DNA from: Pelargonium x hortorum
Lineage: Eukaryota > Streptophyta > Magnoliopsida > Geraniales > Geraniaceae
Assembly: GCA_036897525.1 (NCBI GenBank)
Contig: JAYMTJ010000097.1
Coordinates: forward strand, 1-31,745
Length of the DNA stretch: 31,745 bases
Direction: 5' to 3'
Below the pieces are notes generated by a model. That model ran no database searches, was not told where the DNA came from, and was given only the letters and a program-made list of their open reading frames with translations. A program made the translations under genes and the position numbers. Of this stretch, positions 1 to 10,800 are shown in pieces (positions within the stretch are counted from its first letter, which is position 1; each line of letters begins with the position of its first letter).

Positions 1-52
1 AGGCCTGGCCTAATCTAATCCCAGCTTTTTCGGGTCGGGCATAAATAGGGCT
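1..52. repeat. GC-rich motif resembling plant nuclear dispersed repeats
   Basis: The window opens with GGCCTGGCC, followed after a short AT-richer spacer by CGGGTCGGGC, at about 53% G+C in an otherwise 35% G+C window. Alternating GGCC/CGGGC words of this kind are common in plant nuclear dispersed repeats, so this could be the edge of a nuclear-derived insertion cut off by the window start. Only about 50 bases are visible, no terminal repeat or target duplication can be seen, and chance is a serious alternative. Confidence 0.2.
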
Positions 53-1538
53 CTTTTTCTGTCGAGCTGGCTTTGACTAGATGAGTGCAAGGAATTTCAG
101 AGACTCTGTTCCTTCTGAGATTAGTTATAAAAGAGCAAGAAGTATTCAGTTATTGAGTTCTCTGCTTGCTTACATACAACGGCACTGTCAATCAAGCACG
201 AGTCCCTCAAGAAACTGATTGAGAATTCCAGCACTTGTTACGCTTAAGCCCTTGAACACTAAACACCAAATAGACAACCTCCTTTAGCTACACTAATAAG
301 AAATTCAAGACTTAAAAGAAAGACCATGACAACTAAACCCTTACTTTCAGGAAAGACTAAGGTAAAGGCGCGGTAGCCCACAACTATTATATTACTCCGT
401 TCTTTGAATGCCAGCCTTTATTAAACAAAATACATTCGCTAGAAAACAGAATAGCTTAATAAGGCCCTTGCTCCAGATACAGTAAAAACATTAACAAATA
501 GAAGAGGTACCTGGAAAGAGAACCTGCTCATTAAACCATTTATTCCTAACTAAAGGAACATGAATATCTTAGAGTCCCTCTCATCTCATTCCATAGCTGA
601 TTGCGCTGTTGAAAGTCACCTAGCTATGGAGTACTTTAGCAGCCATTATTTCCAACAAATACTCAGGGTATAGAAGAATTCCTTATACCGGAAAACCTTT
701 CAATAACAACTTGAAAGCAAAAGCTTGTTCTGAAACTTCCCTTACCTTTAGTCAATTCCCTCGTTAAAAGCTAAATGAAAGAGAAATACCCGGTTCCATA
801 TAATAAAAACCTGAACTAAAAGTACTTTACCTTAATCTTAATTTAATATAGAATTCCACTTACAAACTTCATTATAGGATTGCCTGAATAAGTAAGGAAT
901 ACTAAACTAATGCCCACCAAATTATAGAATATTTTGATCTAGTTAGGATACCCTGTAAAGTTTGTGTTTGTACATTAACTTAGCTCAGAAAGTGTCGGAT
1001 TTCCCTTATTTAATATTGAATACCTTTTCGATTTAGAAATGGGTCCCTTACCTACAGCGCTTAGGAATTCCCTAAATATTCTATTTCATATACTTCGGAC
1101 CTCTTCGAGAGCCCCGGGAACCCCTATTTATTACTACAAATTTCTTGTATTATCTTTATCCGGACAAATATAGAACATGAAAGCAACTCCCTTACTTAAC
1201 TTAAATGAAAATGGTTTTTTTTGCAGACTAGAAAATTGGCTTTAGGTATAATCCTACGCAATTCAAGATCAGACTAAGTTGAGTAGGTTTCCTATTTCAG
1301 GCAAGATTGAATTCTCGGTGTTAGTAAGTTATAGTAAACAAGGTACGGCTTTAGCTTAGTCTCATTTGTACGAGGTAATCAAAGCACTTCTAGCAGCACC
1401 TTGGGGTGGGGATAAAGAGTAATGGTAGCACTTTCTTCATCGGGTATTTATAGATTCACCTTTGTGAAAGAGTTTCCCAGTTATTCTTAGTAAGCTCTTC
1501 TGTTAGGGATATAAAAGACTAAAGCTATACGTGGATGA
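1..1538. other. Non-coding stretch, no gene recognised
   Basis: No open frame of note and no RNA gene are visible. The first 250 bases are about 44% G+C, above the window average, and include the GC-rich motif listed separately. The remainder returns to about 35% G+C. Two copies of the recurrent CCCTTAC heptamer lie at 1045 and 1189 and others at 338 and 739. A CCCGGG palindrome sits at 1113-1118. Stop codons fall in all frames at chance density. I read this as organelle-type spacer DNA; the absence of genes is seen directly, the organelle origin is inferred. Confidence 0.7.
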
Positions 1539-1850
1539 AACTTCTTCTCGGATAACGTTTCTAGTCTAAAGTTGGAAAGGCATTCCAAAAGAAACTTACT
1601 GAGTTCTTTCTTCCTCTTAAGACAAGCTTACCTTCTTTCACTGGCTATTGACAAAGAGGAGATTGTTTCAATTAAATGCACTTTGGCTAAGAAGACAAGA
1701 ACAACTGTTTCCATTGGACAGCAAGTACTCACCTTCTTTCATGTACTGACCGGTTCCTACACTTACTCTCGCAATACCATCACCAACATGAGAACAAGAC
1801 TTCCTTTGCAGTCAATTCTTGTTAGTGCTCTACAGTATCTCTAGCTTTAT
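1539..1850 (+). other. Balanced-composition patch with a 102-codon open frame, unrecognised
   Basis: This patch reaches 42-45% G+C, against about 35% around it. One forward frame is open from after a TGA at 1536 to a stop just after 1841. It has no ATG near its start; the first possible start is a TTG at 1572, giving about 90 residues. The conceptual product is rich in Ser, Thr, Leu and Arg and shows no domain, signal peptide or catalytic motif I recognise. About three open runs this long are expected by chance in the window, so coding is not supported. It is set apart from other chance frames only by its composition and by the 30-bp repeat it shares with the patch near 7.1 kb. Confidence 0.2.
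1765..1794 (+). repeat. 30-bp dispersed direct repeat, copy 1
   Basis: Thirty bases matching positions 7114-7143 at 28 of 30 sites, in the same orientation and 5.3 kb apart. The core GCAATACCATCACCAA is identical in both. The differences are C/T at 1770 versus 7119 and C/A at 1787 versus 7136. The match stops abruptly on both sides. Short dispersed repeats of this size are typical of plant mitochondrial spacers, where they can mediate rare recombination. Confidence 0.75.
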
Positions 1851-4800
1851 AACACGAATCTCCTTTATTTGGTTAATGCTTTTCTCAGCTGTGGTATCAT
1901 TTCGAATAAGAGAATCCCGAGTCACTAAAGTAGTCAAAACCCCTCTCTAAATCTAAAGTGAAAACCTATTTCAAATCCTGGAGTATTAGCTATACTTAAA
2001 TAGTACATGTAATTTACAGAGACTGTTAGATTCATGAGCTTGCTTACAAGGTTTATAAAACAGGGTGTAAACTCATAAAATTCCTATATCCTTGGTTTCC
2101 AATCAATCTTATTGAAATTCTAGCACAAATACTATACAGTTTCTACTTTGCTACACAGGTTTGAGAATAGCTGTTCAATTTTCGTTATAAATTACAGGGG
2201 CTTAAAGGGCTTCGGGTAAAAGGTTTGGCTCTAATCCTAGTAAAAGTACATAATTATTAGACAGTCATTTTATCCCCTAATAAGTTTTAAGAAGAAAGGT
2301 TTCAAAATAGGATACAGATAAGTTACCCTAACTTTAGGCCTCTCTAGTTATAGGTAAAACCCTGCGATATACTGGAAACCCAAGCTTTTCCTATTTTAAA
2401 GGTTCCCTTAATGTATGTATTTAGGAGTTTTTTAGGGTACCCATTTTCTAGGCTATTTATTTGTGGGACCCTCTACTACAGCTAAAAGACAAGAATCTTT
2501 CTAAACTAAAAATACGGAACCCAGTAACTTTGCAGGCCTATAAGAGAAGAGTCTAAAGGTAGTTTTATACAAATACCCAACCAAACTACTAACGAAAAGA
2601 AAGCTGTATAATTCTATATCATAGACCTGATCAATCTTTGACTGACTCGATAAGGTAAGGGATAATAGAAAACCGTACTTCACTTACCTATAAAACCCAG
2701 TAAAACCCCAAATAAAGAGTTGCCTCTTAAAATTGCTCCTTAAGTTACAACTCAGTTCATTTCTTCTCAAAACAACTTGTTAGCTTCTCAAAAGTAACTC
2801 CAGTACCAAAAGAAAAGAATAACGATAGAATCTCAAAGTATAAGTCTTTCTGTATCCTGTGTTATAGGAAACTCTAACTTTTAAACTACTGCACTTTGTA
2901 ACCAAAAAACTCTCCGTGTTATAGAAATTTAGCAAACAGCTGCTTAGATAGCATAGGGGTTATCCCTTCTTAGTTGAAAGAAATCAGTACCGGTTCTATA
3001 TACTACATTAGAGTTAGTTACAGGTTTACCAAAATCCTAAAAAAATTCCATTTGAGTTCAATTCTTGATACATTGATGTGGATTTAAGCTCTTCTTTAAT
3101 AAATAAAGGCTTTATTGTGGTAACTTTTGTTTCTCTCTGTACTTCTATAAAACCCTGCCCGGTAATACATGCCTAAAAAAAGGAGCTTCCTTGTTACCAA
3201 ATACACAAGCTTATGGCATTACATATAAATAAAGGTCTGAGAGTGATCCTTCTTTGGCATTCAACTCTTTTTATTACTATAAAGTACGACTGTCCAAGAA
3301 AATACCTATGTTCCAAATTACGCGTACTCCTCGCGTAAAAAAAAAGATTACTTAACCACGGAGCTACACTATGACATCGAAAACTGTATAACTATGAAGT
3401 TCAAGTGTCCAAAAAAGGTTAATGTATCCCTTTCTATTTAAGGAAGCCAGCCTACAACAGGTGCTCTTTTCTAATTCCAATACCAATAGGTATAAATACA
3501 AAGTGGTATCCAATTTAGGAATCAGTAACACTATATTATAACTTACCTCAGCAAATCAGTATCAGTATTGACATAGAAACCTTGTTTCTTTAGATCTTTT
3601 TTTTGCCTTATAAACCTGAAATTGTATTATCCCTATATGCTGCAGAGCCGCTATATTTTATTATATATTTTCGAAAACCCGAAAACACAGTAAAGTAATT
3701 CTTTTCGGATAGATAATATATACCCAAATAAAATAAAAAACTTGTACAAATTTGTAATGGCCACAAAAGACAGACTACTCCCTTCATTGGAAAACTCTAC
3801 CCCGGCTTTACCCTAACTAAAGCAAGTTAACACAACTTATCCCTTACCTTAGTTCTCTCTTATCAATACTGAAAACAAATTCCTTTACTTTAGCTTATAC
3901 TGGAAACAAAGTAATACAAAAGCAACCCTTAATTTATAGCCAACAGCCTCTTATTCATAGCTAAACCTTTCTTCTTAGTCTTTGTAGCTAGACTCTTATA
4001 AGGTATGAGGTCACCTCTCTTTAGTTATGGAATTCCTTTGAGTAGAAAAATGACTTCAATTTTAAAGTTAGTTTCATTTTTCTGGGTCCCGTAGAGTCAC
4101 AAGTGCCATAAAGTTTGAGGGATGGGGTCGGTTATAGCGGGCGTCAGAAACCCGTTATCTCACCTTTTTTTATCACTACCCTTGTATTTCCTAAGCCCTT
4201 GAGCAAGTAGAACTCCTTACTTTATAACAGCTACCCTTTTCATTTTAATTAAACTTCAGGAGCAAAGAGTACTATAGAGCATCCTACAAACCCTTGAACA
4301 AGAAATTTATACCTTATAGAATGGCTGACTAAATTATACTAAATTAAGTAAATACTTTCAATAATCAAAATATCCTAAAGATTCTAAATACAAATTCAAT
4401 AGAATACTAAAAGTTACTGTTTAAAATGTTCTTCATAGTTCGGGGACCTTGTAATGTAATGCGTGGATTAGCTCACAAAACCCTTGATTTCCGATATTAT
4501 CTCCCGATGGCCTTGGAACCTTTCCACTTGTTCAAAAGCTTAATCGCCTTAGGAATGAATAATATATAGGGGTCTTGCGGAGCTTCAAGCCTGTCATTTA
4601 GAGCTTCCTCTTCTTGTTATAGATATGGGAGTATTACCTTTAGGGGAGGTATTATACCCTAAAATATCCCTGGTTCCAACTTCTTTCTTGGTACAGGTCT
4701 ACGGAAATTCAAGGTATCTCTACTATCTAGGATTAGTTCAGACTCCTCTTACTTCACGGAGCATTCAAATAAGTTAGACTCTACTTTACTTCATAAACTT

Positions 4801-6689
4801 TATACCACTTAACTATAAATTAGAAATAAATAAAAGACACTCTTTACTGCCAGGGTTATACCCGAATCTTTAACAGTCAGAGCCCCCTCTTCTACGGTAT
4901 ACCCGGGCCTTTTGTTTGCGATCTGACATACACAGCTGTCTAAACTTCGTCCTTTTACTCCGATATATTACTATACCTACGGGTCCTTAGCGACAAGACT
5001 CTCTTACCTTCGAAGTATGTTCCAATATAGAATTCAATTACAAGAATTTCCACAACCATGTAAGCGGAGCTCAGCAGTTCAGACAAAAAAAAGTTTCCTT
5101 TTGAAGCAACAAACAAAGGAGGCCCTCCAGAACTTATATTAATATAATATAGAAGGGAAAACCATTAAGAAAGAAAAAGAAGGCAAGTGCTGCTAAAAGC
5201 TGAGGCTTCCTTTACACCGGGAATTGTATTCTTGTGTTCTAATGGTATAGCCGGTTTATAAAGACATAAACTAATTCTAATTGCCTAAAAAGAGGGTAGT
5301 AAAGTATGTCCATTCGCACCTATTAAGGCAAAATTCAGTAATAACAAACAAAACTTGTACTTTGCTAGATCTGGGATACTGACAAATAAAAAATCCAGGC
5401 GGGGCCCGGGTCTAGTAGAAGCCTATTTGAATCTCCTGGTTTGCTTGTCACATTTCTTTATATGAACTTTTTTTTTTATCGGAAGCACAGCACATAAGAC
5501 TTCAGGTCCAAATCTTTTCACTCTCTTTCAGAGTTACCTTTCATATCAAACTAGGACGCTAGAGTTTTTTCAGTAAGCATACCTTTCCTTTGTGGTCAAA
5601 GCAAATTCTTTGTGTGCCGTGATATAAAGGAAGTACCCCTGGCCCCTATATTATGTATTTCGCAGAGTTTCTTCCTTAGATTTTTTGAAAAATCGCAAGG
5701 ATTTCTGTTTTAAGTTTTGTTTTGAGCATAAACCCTTTAATTGGATATAACACCTTCGTTTTATTTGCCTTTGTGTTTTGAGAGTACAGTCCTAGGATTC
5801 TCTAATAGTTCTAATAGATAGTTTAGGAATCTCTTAATTATTCACTTGTCTTCTAAAGTAAAGGTGGACCGTTGAGCTCTATCTTAAACTAATTAATGAA
5901 AGCTGTCCAAAGAAGGTAAACTAGGCGAAGACGGACGGAATTTTAGAGAGTCTTCTGTATTAACTAATGTCCTTTTTTAAGAAAGCAAAGGAGTCAATGA
6001 ATTTCTTATCATTTGTGATTCTTTTGTTTAGAACACTTACCCCCCGAACTCCTTACTCAATTTCATTAAATTCTTTGTTTTTATGTTAAAAATGAAAAAG
6101 TAGGAACGCCTGATATTATAAAGTAATAAAAAGTACATATTAAGATAGAGCTTTTGCCTACATTTTCAGAAGTAAGGCTCTCTTACTTAAATTCCCTAAG
6201 TCCTGCTGGCTTAAACTTCCACGGGCAAAAGATACAGGTTATAAAACACCGGGGTGCCCGACTTTCTTTCTATAGATCTAAATGAGGATTCGTTCAAGTC
6301 GGACTCAATAAGCGGGGCATTCCATAACAGATTGCTCGAAATATTTAGTTGTAAAAGTAAGCTTTAGTGAGCCTATAAGCTCAAATAAGGAAATTTTATC
6401 CGTAGAGAAGTATTAGAGACAAGGTAAAATCAGATAGAAAGACGTAGATATCTGACAGCTTAACCTTAACTGAGAAAAGGTATTCTGTATGGGAACACCC
6501 TTATTTATCTATTTGATATTGTATTCTCCCACAGGAGTGCACCAACTTGCTTTAGAAAGTGCAAGAAGGTCTTTTGACTCTCAATTTCCTATGGAATTTC
6601 GTTTAAAGTACTTGGTTTACCGTAACTCATAAAGTTTATCTTGTCTCCAATGAGGTCATTCGATCTATCTGTATAGCAGGCAAAGACAA
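1851..6689. other. Non-coding stretch, no gene recognised
   Basis: No supportable gene in 4.8 kb. The 60-codon reverse frame at 2501-2683 is of chance length and has no recognisable product. Composition is patchy: 4321-4440 falls to about 21% G+C, while 4441-4700 (about 42%) and 4861-4920 (about 53%) are richer. Homopolymer tracts include 8 T at 3597-3604, 9 A at 3337-3345 and 10 T at 5468-5477. A GC-stemmed hairpin at 4134-4158 and a GGGGCCCGGG block at 5401-5410 are the only structured elements I noticed. CCCTTAC occurs at 3841 and its complement at 2655. Confidence 0.7.
4134..4158 (+). other. Stem-loop, 8-bp stem and 9-base loop
   Basis: ATAGCGGG at 4134-4141 pairs with CCCGTTAT at 4151-4158, with one G-U pair if transcribed, around a nine-base loop. 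The four consecutive G/C pairs next to the loop make it stable for DNA this AT-rich. It is followed within about 10 bases by a run of T at about 4165-4171, so the arrangement loosely resembles a transcript-end hairpin. No gene lies upstream to be terminated, so a functional role is not supported. Confidence 0.35.
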
Positions 6690-7057
6690 GAAATCCCTAA
6701 ACCATTGCTAGCACCATCGAAAGGGCTAGCTTCCCAACCGGACCACTGACAAGGATTACTAGCTTTGCTTAGGACTGCTTTCAAGGTACGAAGTGTCTAA
6801 GGGCTTTCCTTTACTACCATAGTTAGTACAAGCAACAGCTTTCAAGGTTGTGAACTTAGAGTTCGGTTAGAACAAAAGAAAAGGTATTAGGCAACCTGTA
6901 TTTTAGAGTTGGTAACCTCCTGAAAGAGTTATTACACCCATAAAGAAAGAGCTCAAAGTATAGGGTGTTCTTCAAAACTGGTGGGTCTAGAAAAGCAACA
7001 AGTGTTAAAGGTTCCTGCTAGCGTTTACAGATTGCCATTCAAAGGAAAAGACTCAAT

Positions 7058-7087
7058 TACTATCTATCATTCTACTATCTATCATTC
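7058..7087 (+). repeat. Perfect tandem duplication of 15 bp
   Basis: The unit TACTATCTATCATTC is present twice with no mismatch, at 7058-7072 and 7073-7087. The identity of the copies suggests a recent duplication, or slippage on the inner TATC/TCAT words. The unit length is a multiple of three, and it lies in a forward frame open from 6924 to 7151, so the duplication leaves that frame open. This is compatible with chance. Confidence 0.9.
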
Positions 7088-7113
7088 AAATTGCCTTCGT
7101 AAACAAGATGAAA

Positions 7114-7143
7114 ACTCTTGCAATACCATCACCAAAATGAGAA
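7114..7143 (+). repeat. 30-bp dispersed direct repeat, copy 2
   Basis: Partner of 1765-1794 with 28 of 30 bases identical. It lies 26 bases after the 15-bp tandem duplication. Both copies sit in open forward frames and in the same phase, so both would read Ser-(Arg/Cys)-Asn-Thr-Ile-Thr-(Asn/Lys)-Met-Arg. The two base differences both change the amino acid, which argues for a nucleotide repeat and against a conserved peptide. Confidence 0.75.
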
Positions 7144-7612
7144 TTTTCATTTAGGATTGAGGCAGGAAGTACAACTTTGTTATTTGCCCCGTCTCGGGCA
7201 GTCGACTTCAAAACCGAGGCAACCCTCGATCAAAGGACGTCCTTTAAGCCCGGTAGTCCTACTACAGAGCTCTATTTGTCTTTCTCTGTAGTAACCTTTT
7301 GAATATCCAATCCTGTCACATCACTGCAACAAACTGATTCATGCATGAAAGGTAAAGGAACAAAGGTAATTTCTTAGTTTTCTCTTGCAAAGGAAATGCT
7401 CGTACAAAGGATTTTCTTAGTATTCTTTTCTATTGGAATTGGATATGGATTTGCTGTCTTTAATCTTTGTAAAGAAAGTATTTACCTGATATTGATATAT
7501 AGTTAGTAGGATTCCTGAAGTTTTAGTTAGAGTAGCTTTTTAGGATGGAACTCTCTATTCTTCCAAAAGAATCCGGAAGTTGCTTGAGCCTGCTTAAGAG
7601 CAAGAGTTATCT

Positions 7613-7873
7613 TTATCTCTTGTTGTACTCTGGGTTTCTTGGAGGACAAAGAACAAGAATAGGAGTAATTGGAAACTCCTTGTATTGTGTACAGTGAGCA
7701 AAGGTGTTTTGGTCTTCTGCTTTGAGGGCCTCGTCTCGTTTAGTCTTTACCTCAGGAATATAGAATAATCCGGTTTCTGTGTTTACCCGCAATCCAAAGA
7801 ATTTGTACTCTTTCTCTATATAGTAGAAAACCTTTTCTTTCACTTCAAACACAACCAAACAAAACCCAATCAA
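7613..7873 (-). CDS. Unrecognised 86-codon open frame, doubtful gene
   Basis: A reverse-strand frame opening at a TTG (7873-7871) and ending at TAA (7615-7613), with an in-frame stop only three codons upstream of the TTG. There is no ATG anywhere in it, so under the standard code it has no normal start. The conceptual product is more protein-like than the other frames here: a short hydrophobic start (IGFCLVVFEV), a Lys/Glu/aromatic-rich stretch at about residues 10-27, a hydrophilic middle and a Pro-rich end (LVLCPPRNPEY). It lies in the balanced-composition patch. I recognise no family. It could be a fragment of a former gene or a chance frame; about eight open runs of this length are expected by chance in the window. 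Confidence 0.15.
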   Translation of the reverse strand: MIGFCLVVFEVKEKVFYYIEKEYKFFGLRVNTETGLFYIPEVKTKRDEALKAEDQNTFAHCTQYKEFPITPILVLCPPRNPEYNKR

Positions 7874-10800
7874 AAGGTATCACAACAAAGAGGATGGACC
7901 TGCTAGATTCTATAGTGCGGATACAAGGAAAACGCGAGGGTATCGCATGAGTTACTAATGAAAAAAAAGAGATGGAATTGCTATAAACTCTATTCTTTAC
8001 CTAAGGAAAACCTTATTCGATTTTTCCTGAACCTGTCAAGGTACTTTTGCTTGCTGTACTTAAATCCTTAGTACAACAACCTTGCTCTTTTGGAAGCTCT
8101 TTGTGGCTAATAGATACGCAGGAAGGAGGGAAGCTAACAAAAGGACGGGTTTTTCTTCATGTTATGATTGTTTTTTAGTATCCTATCCAGGGGCTGGGAA
8201 AGAGTCATTCATTTCTCCTTGGCATGGGGATTTTTATGGGGGAAAGATATAAAGTGGATTTTTTCTAAGTAGAAGTGGTTTGAGATTAGAACCTGTTATT
8301 ATCTTATTAGTTGTTCTAGTTTTTTAGGGAACAAGTCAACTTTTTTTTAGAAAAAAGTAGAATCTTATTTTCATTTTACTGAGCTTTAACTTTTCAAATT
8401 CAGTGGATGAGACTAGAGAATGGAACTGAAGGGGACAATAAGGGAGAGGGCTTACCCTAAATAAGGGTAAGAATTAACTGTCTTTATTTATTTATTATAG
8501 GAGAAAGCAGCCTCTATTGGTAATACTGCTGGCAGTAAGAAGCTTAGGAAGTCTAAACCCGTGTCTTATAGTAATCCCGATGAAGGTAGAGAGTGCGTAG
8601 ATAAGTTCTAGCATTGTCTTTATTTAATTATAGATATTTAGAGATAAAGTAATAGAGAGCTAGTATTTAGTATTAGTAGTTCCTAATAGTTCTAGACAAT
8701 TTAGAGTTCCGGAAGCGGGGTCGAGGAGAAGAGCTCGAGAATCACTTGTCTAATTCCCACTTTTAGACTTTTTAAGCGATAAAATTTTGAGGATTTAGGA
8801 GGAATTACTACTACTCTTTTTTTTTAGAATCCCTATTGTATTAGTTCCGCTTAGATATAGGAAATAAGAAATTGAAATCACCGGTGAAAGCTCCGGATCC
8901 CGGGGAAACATGAAACTTAGAAAACTTATCTATCAAGGAAGGGGGATTTTCCCTTACATTCAGCAGATACAGATGAGACTGGAAAAGGACTTACGACATT
9001 AACACTTTTACGCTTTCTTATTTAAAGCTAGAGATCCAAAGCACTCACAAGAAAATAAGTAACCCTCCCGAATTTCCCTAAAAAGTGCCATTTTACGTGA
9101 TGGTATAGCGAGAGGTCCAAGAAATAGGAAGTAAATGCAAACAAGTACTCTACTTTGGGGGTAAAGGCAACTCCTCAAGAGAAAGTCATTCCGCTCCCGG
9201 CTTATATGCCTTTTATCCTTACTTAATATACAAAACGCAAACTTAGCTTCAGTTAGGAAAAGCCCTGGTACTAATATGAGGTCAGAGTCTTTACAATTTT
9301 AGGGTAGCTACATAGGCATTCGTTCTTCTTCTTTGTATGAAGTGATAGTTTCCAGCAGGGTACGTTTATCCACTAATAATTAGAGTAACCAGCCTTGTTA
9401 AGGGATTCCTCACCAGTATGCGCAGACTAAGAGGATTACTCTTGTATGATATACTTAGGGTAGCTTTGCGTGTAAGTTTATACATACCAATAAAAGTCAA
9501 AAATTTTTGATTTAATTCAGTTATAGCTTGAGCATTACGTAGTGGCCTGTGCCTGGCTTTTGTGAAATTGAAATACTATAGACTTTTTGTAAAACGAATT
9601 CTTGTATACAGAGAGTAACTTCTCTTGATTCTATGACTATAAAATAGAGTTTTCATCTCTCGTTCTTATGCTATGCTGTATCAAAAAAGTCAAATATGTC
9701 TTTAAGTTTTACCGAAGCTTTTTTTTAATCAATTATAAGCCAGTTTTCGTTATAATCAGGTGTATCGAAACTTAAGGTTGCCAACAAATAAGAAAGACCC
9801 TCCTTAGTCAATCAAACCAAGGGAATCTTGCTTAAATAAGGGGATGTCACTATCTTAAAAGCACTTGAATTGGTTATATAAATGATTCTAGAATCTTTTA
9901 GGCCTAACACCAATCTAAATCCTACAAGAATTCCTCTAACTAACCAGTCCAATTGCAGTCGAAGGTGTAGATCTTGGGAATACAGAATAGAGAGAAAGAT
10001 TTGTGTTCTAATGCTTTCTAATTGTATTCTTGGCTACATCCGTTATTATATAATAAATACACTTAACACCTGAGTACCCAAAAAGGGGCCCTTACTTCAT
10101 TTATAAAGGCATAGTTTCGAATTATGTTATCCTTCTAACAAGAGTGGAAGCTGTTTAGAACTCATTAATAAGTTTCCAATAGTTTATTAGCATTCTATAC
10201 ATCATTCACTACTTATTAGACTTTGTAGTAAGGAATTACTCTTATTAGAAGTTTAGCAACCTTCTGTCTTCGTTAGGGATTCGACTGACAATGTGAGGGA
10301 TTTACAGGTTAAGAGCAATCGGTTAGTTAGCAAGCGGATACGTAGCGTTCGGAGGTAGAGGAGAGAGACAGAATTCAAGTGAATGTGTTCATTGAAATGG
10401 TAGTTTGGTTAGGAGATAGTGCTGACTTAATAGGAATGAGAGACTACTTAGGGAGCTCGTTAGGTTTTTTTTACCCTTTTCTTTTACTTTTATAAATAAG
10501 ACTCAAAAAAACTGGAAACACCAGGACACCTTTAGCCATGACTGAGTAAAATAAACTCTCCTGGGACACCCTTCTAAAAAGTATTAAAAGTGTAACATAA
10601 AAAATGTTAAAGAATAACAAATATTGAGTAGAGTAGAATACTTTCAAAGTCACTCTCTCGAGGGTTACCCTCCTCTGTAGCCTTGATAGCTTTGTTCCAC
10701 ATTTCGAAAATGAGCCCCCAACTCCCTAGATTTCTCATTACTAGGACGGGCTTTCTATCCAAGGGCTGCGGATGTCTACTTTCCTTTCATTCGTTAATTA

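Larger units (their letters stand above)
6690..7873. other. Balanced-composition patch, possible gene or gene-fragment relic
   Basis: From about 6690 to 7800 the G+C is about 40-45%, above the surrounding 33-36%. The patch holds copy 2 of the 30-bp repeat, a perfect 15-bp tandem duplication, a 76-codon forward open frame (6924-7154, no ATG except near its end), and an 86-codon reverse open frame (7613-7873). None of these has a product I recognise. The combination is what an inserted or decaying segment of foreign or former coding DNA could look like, but G+C varies on a scale of 100-300 bases elsewhere in the window too. Confidence 0.3.
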
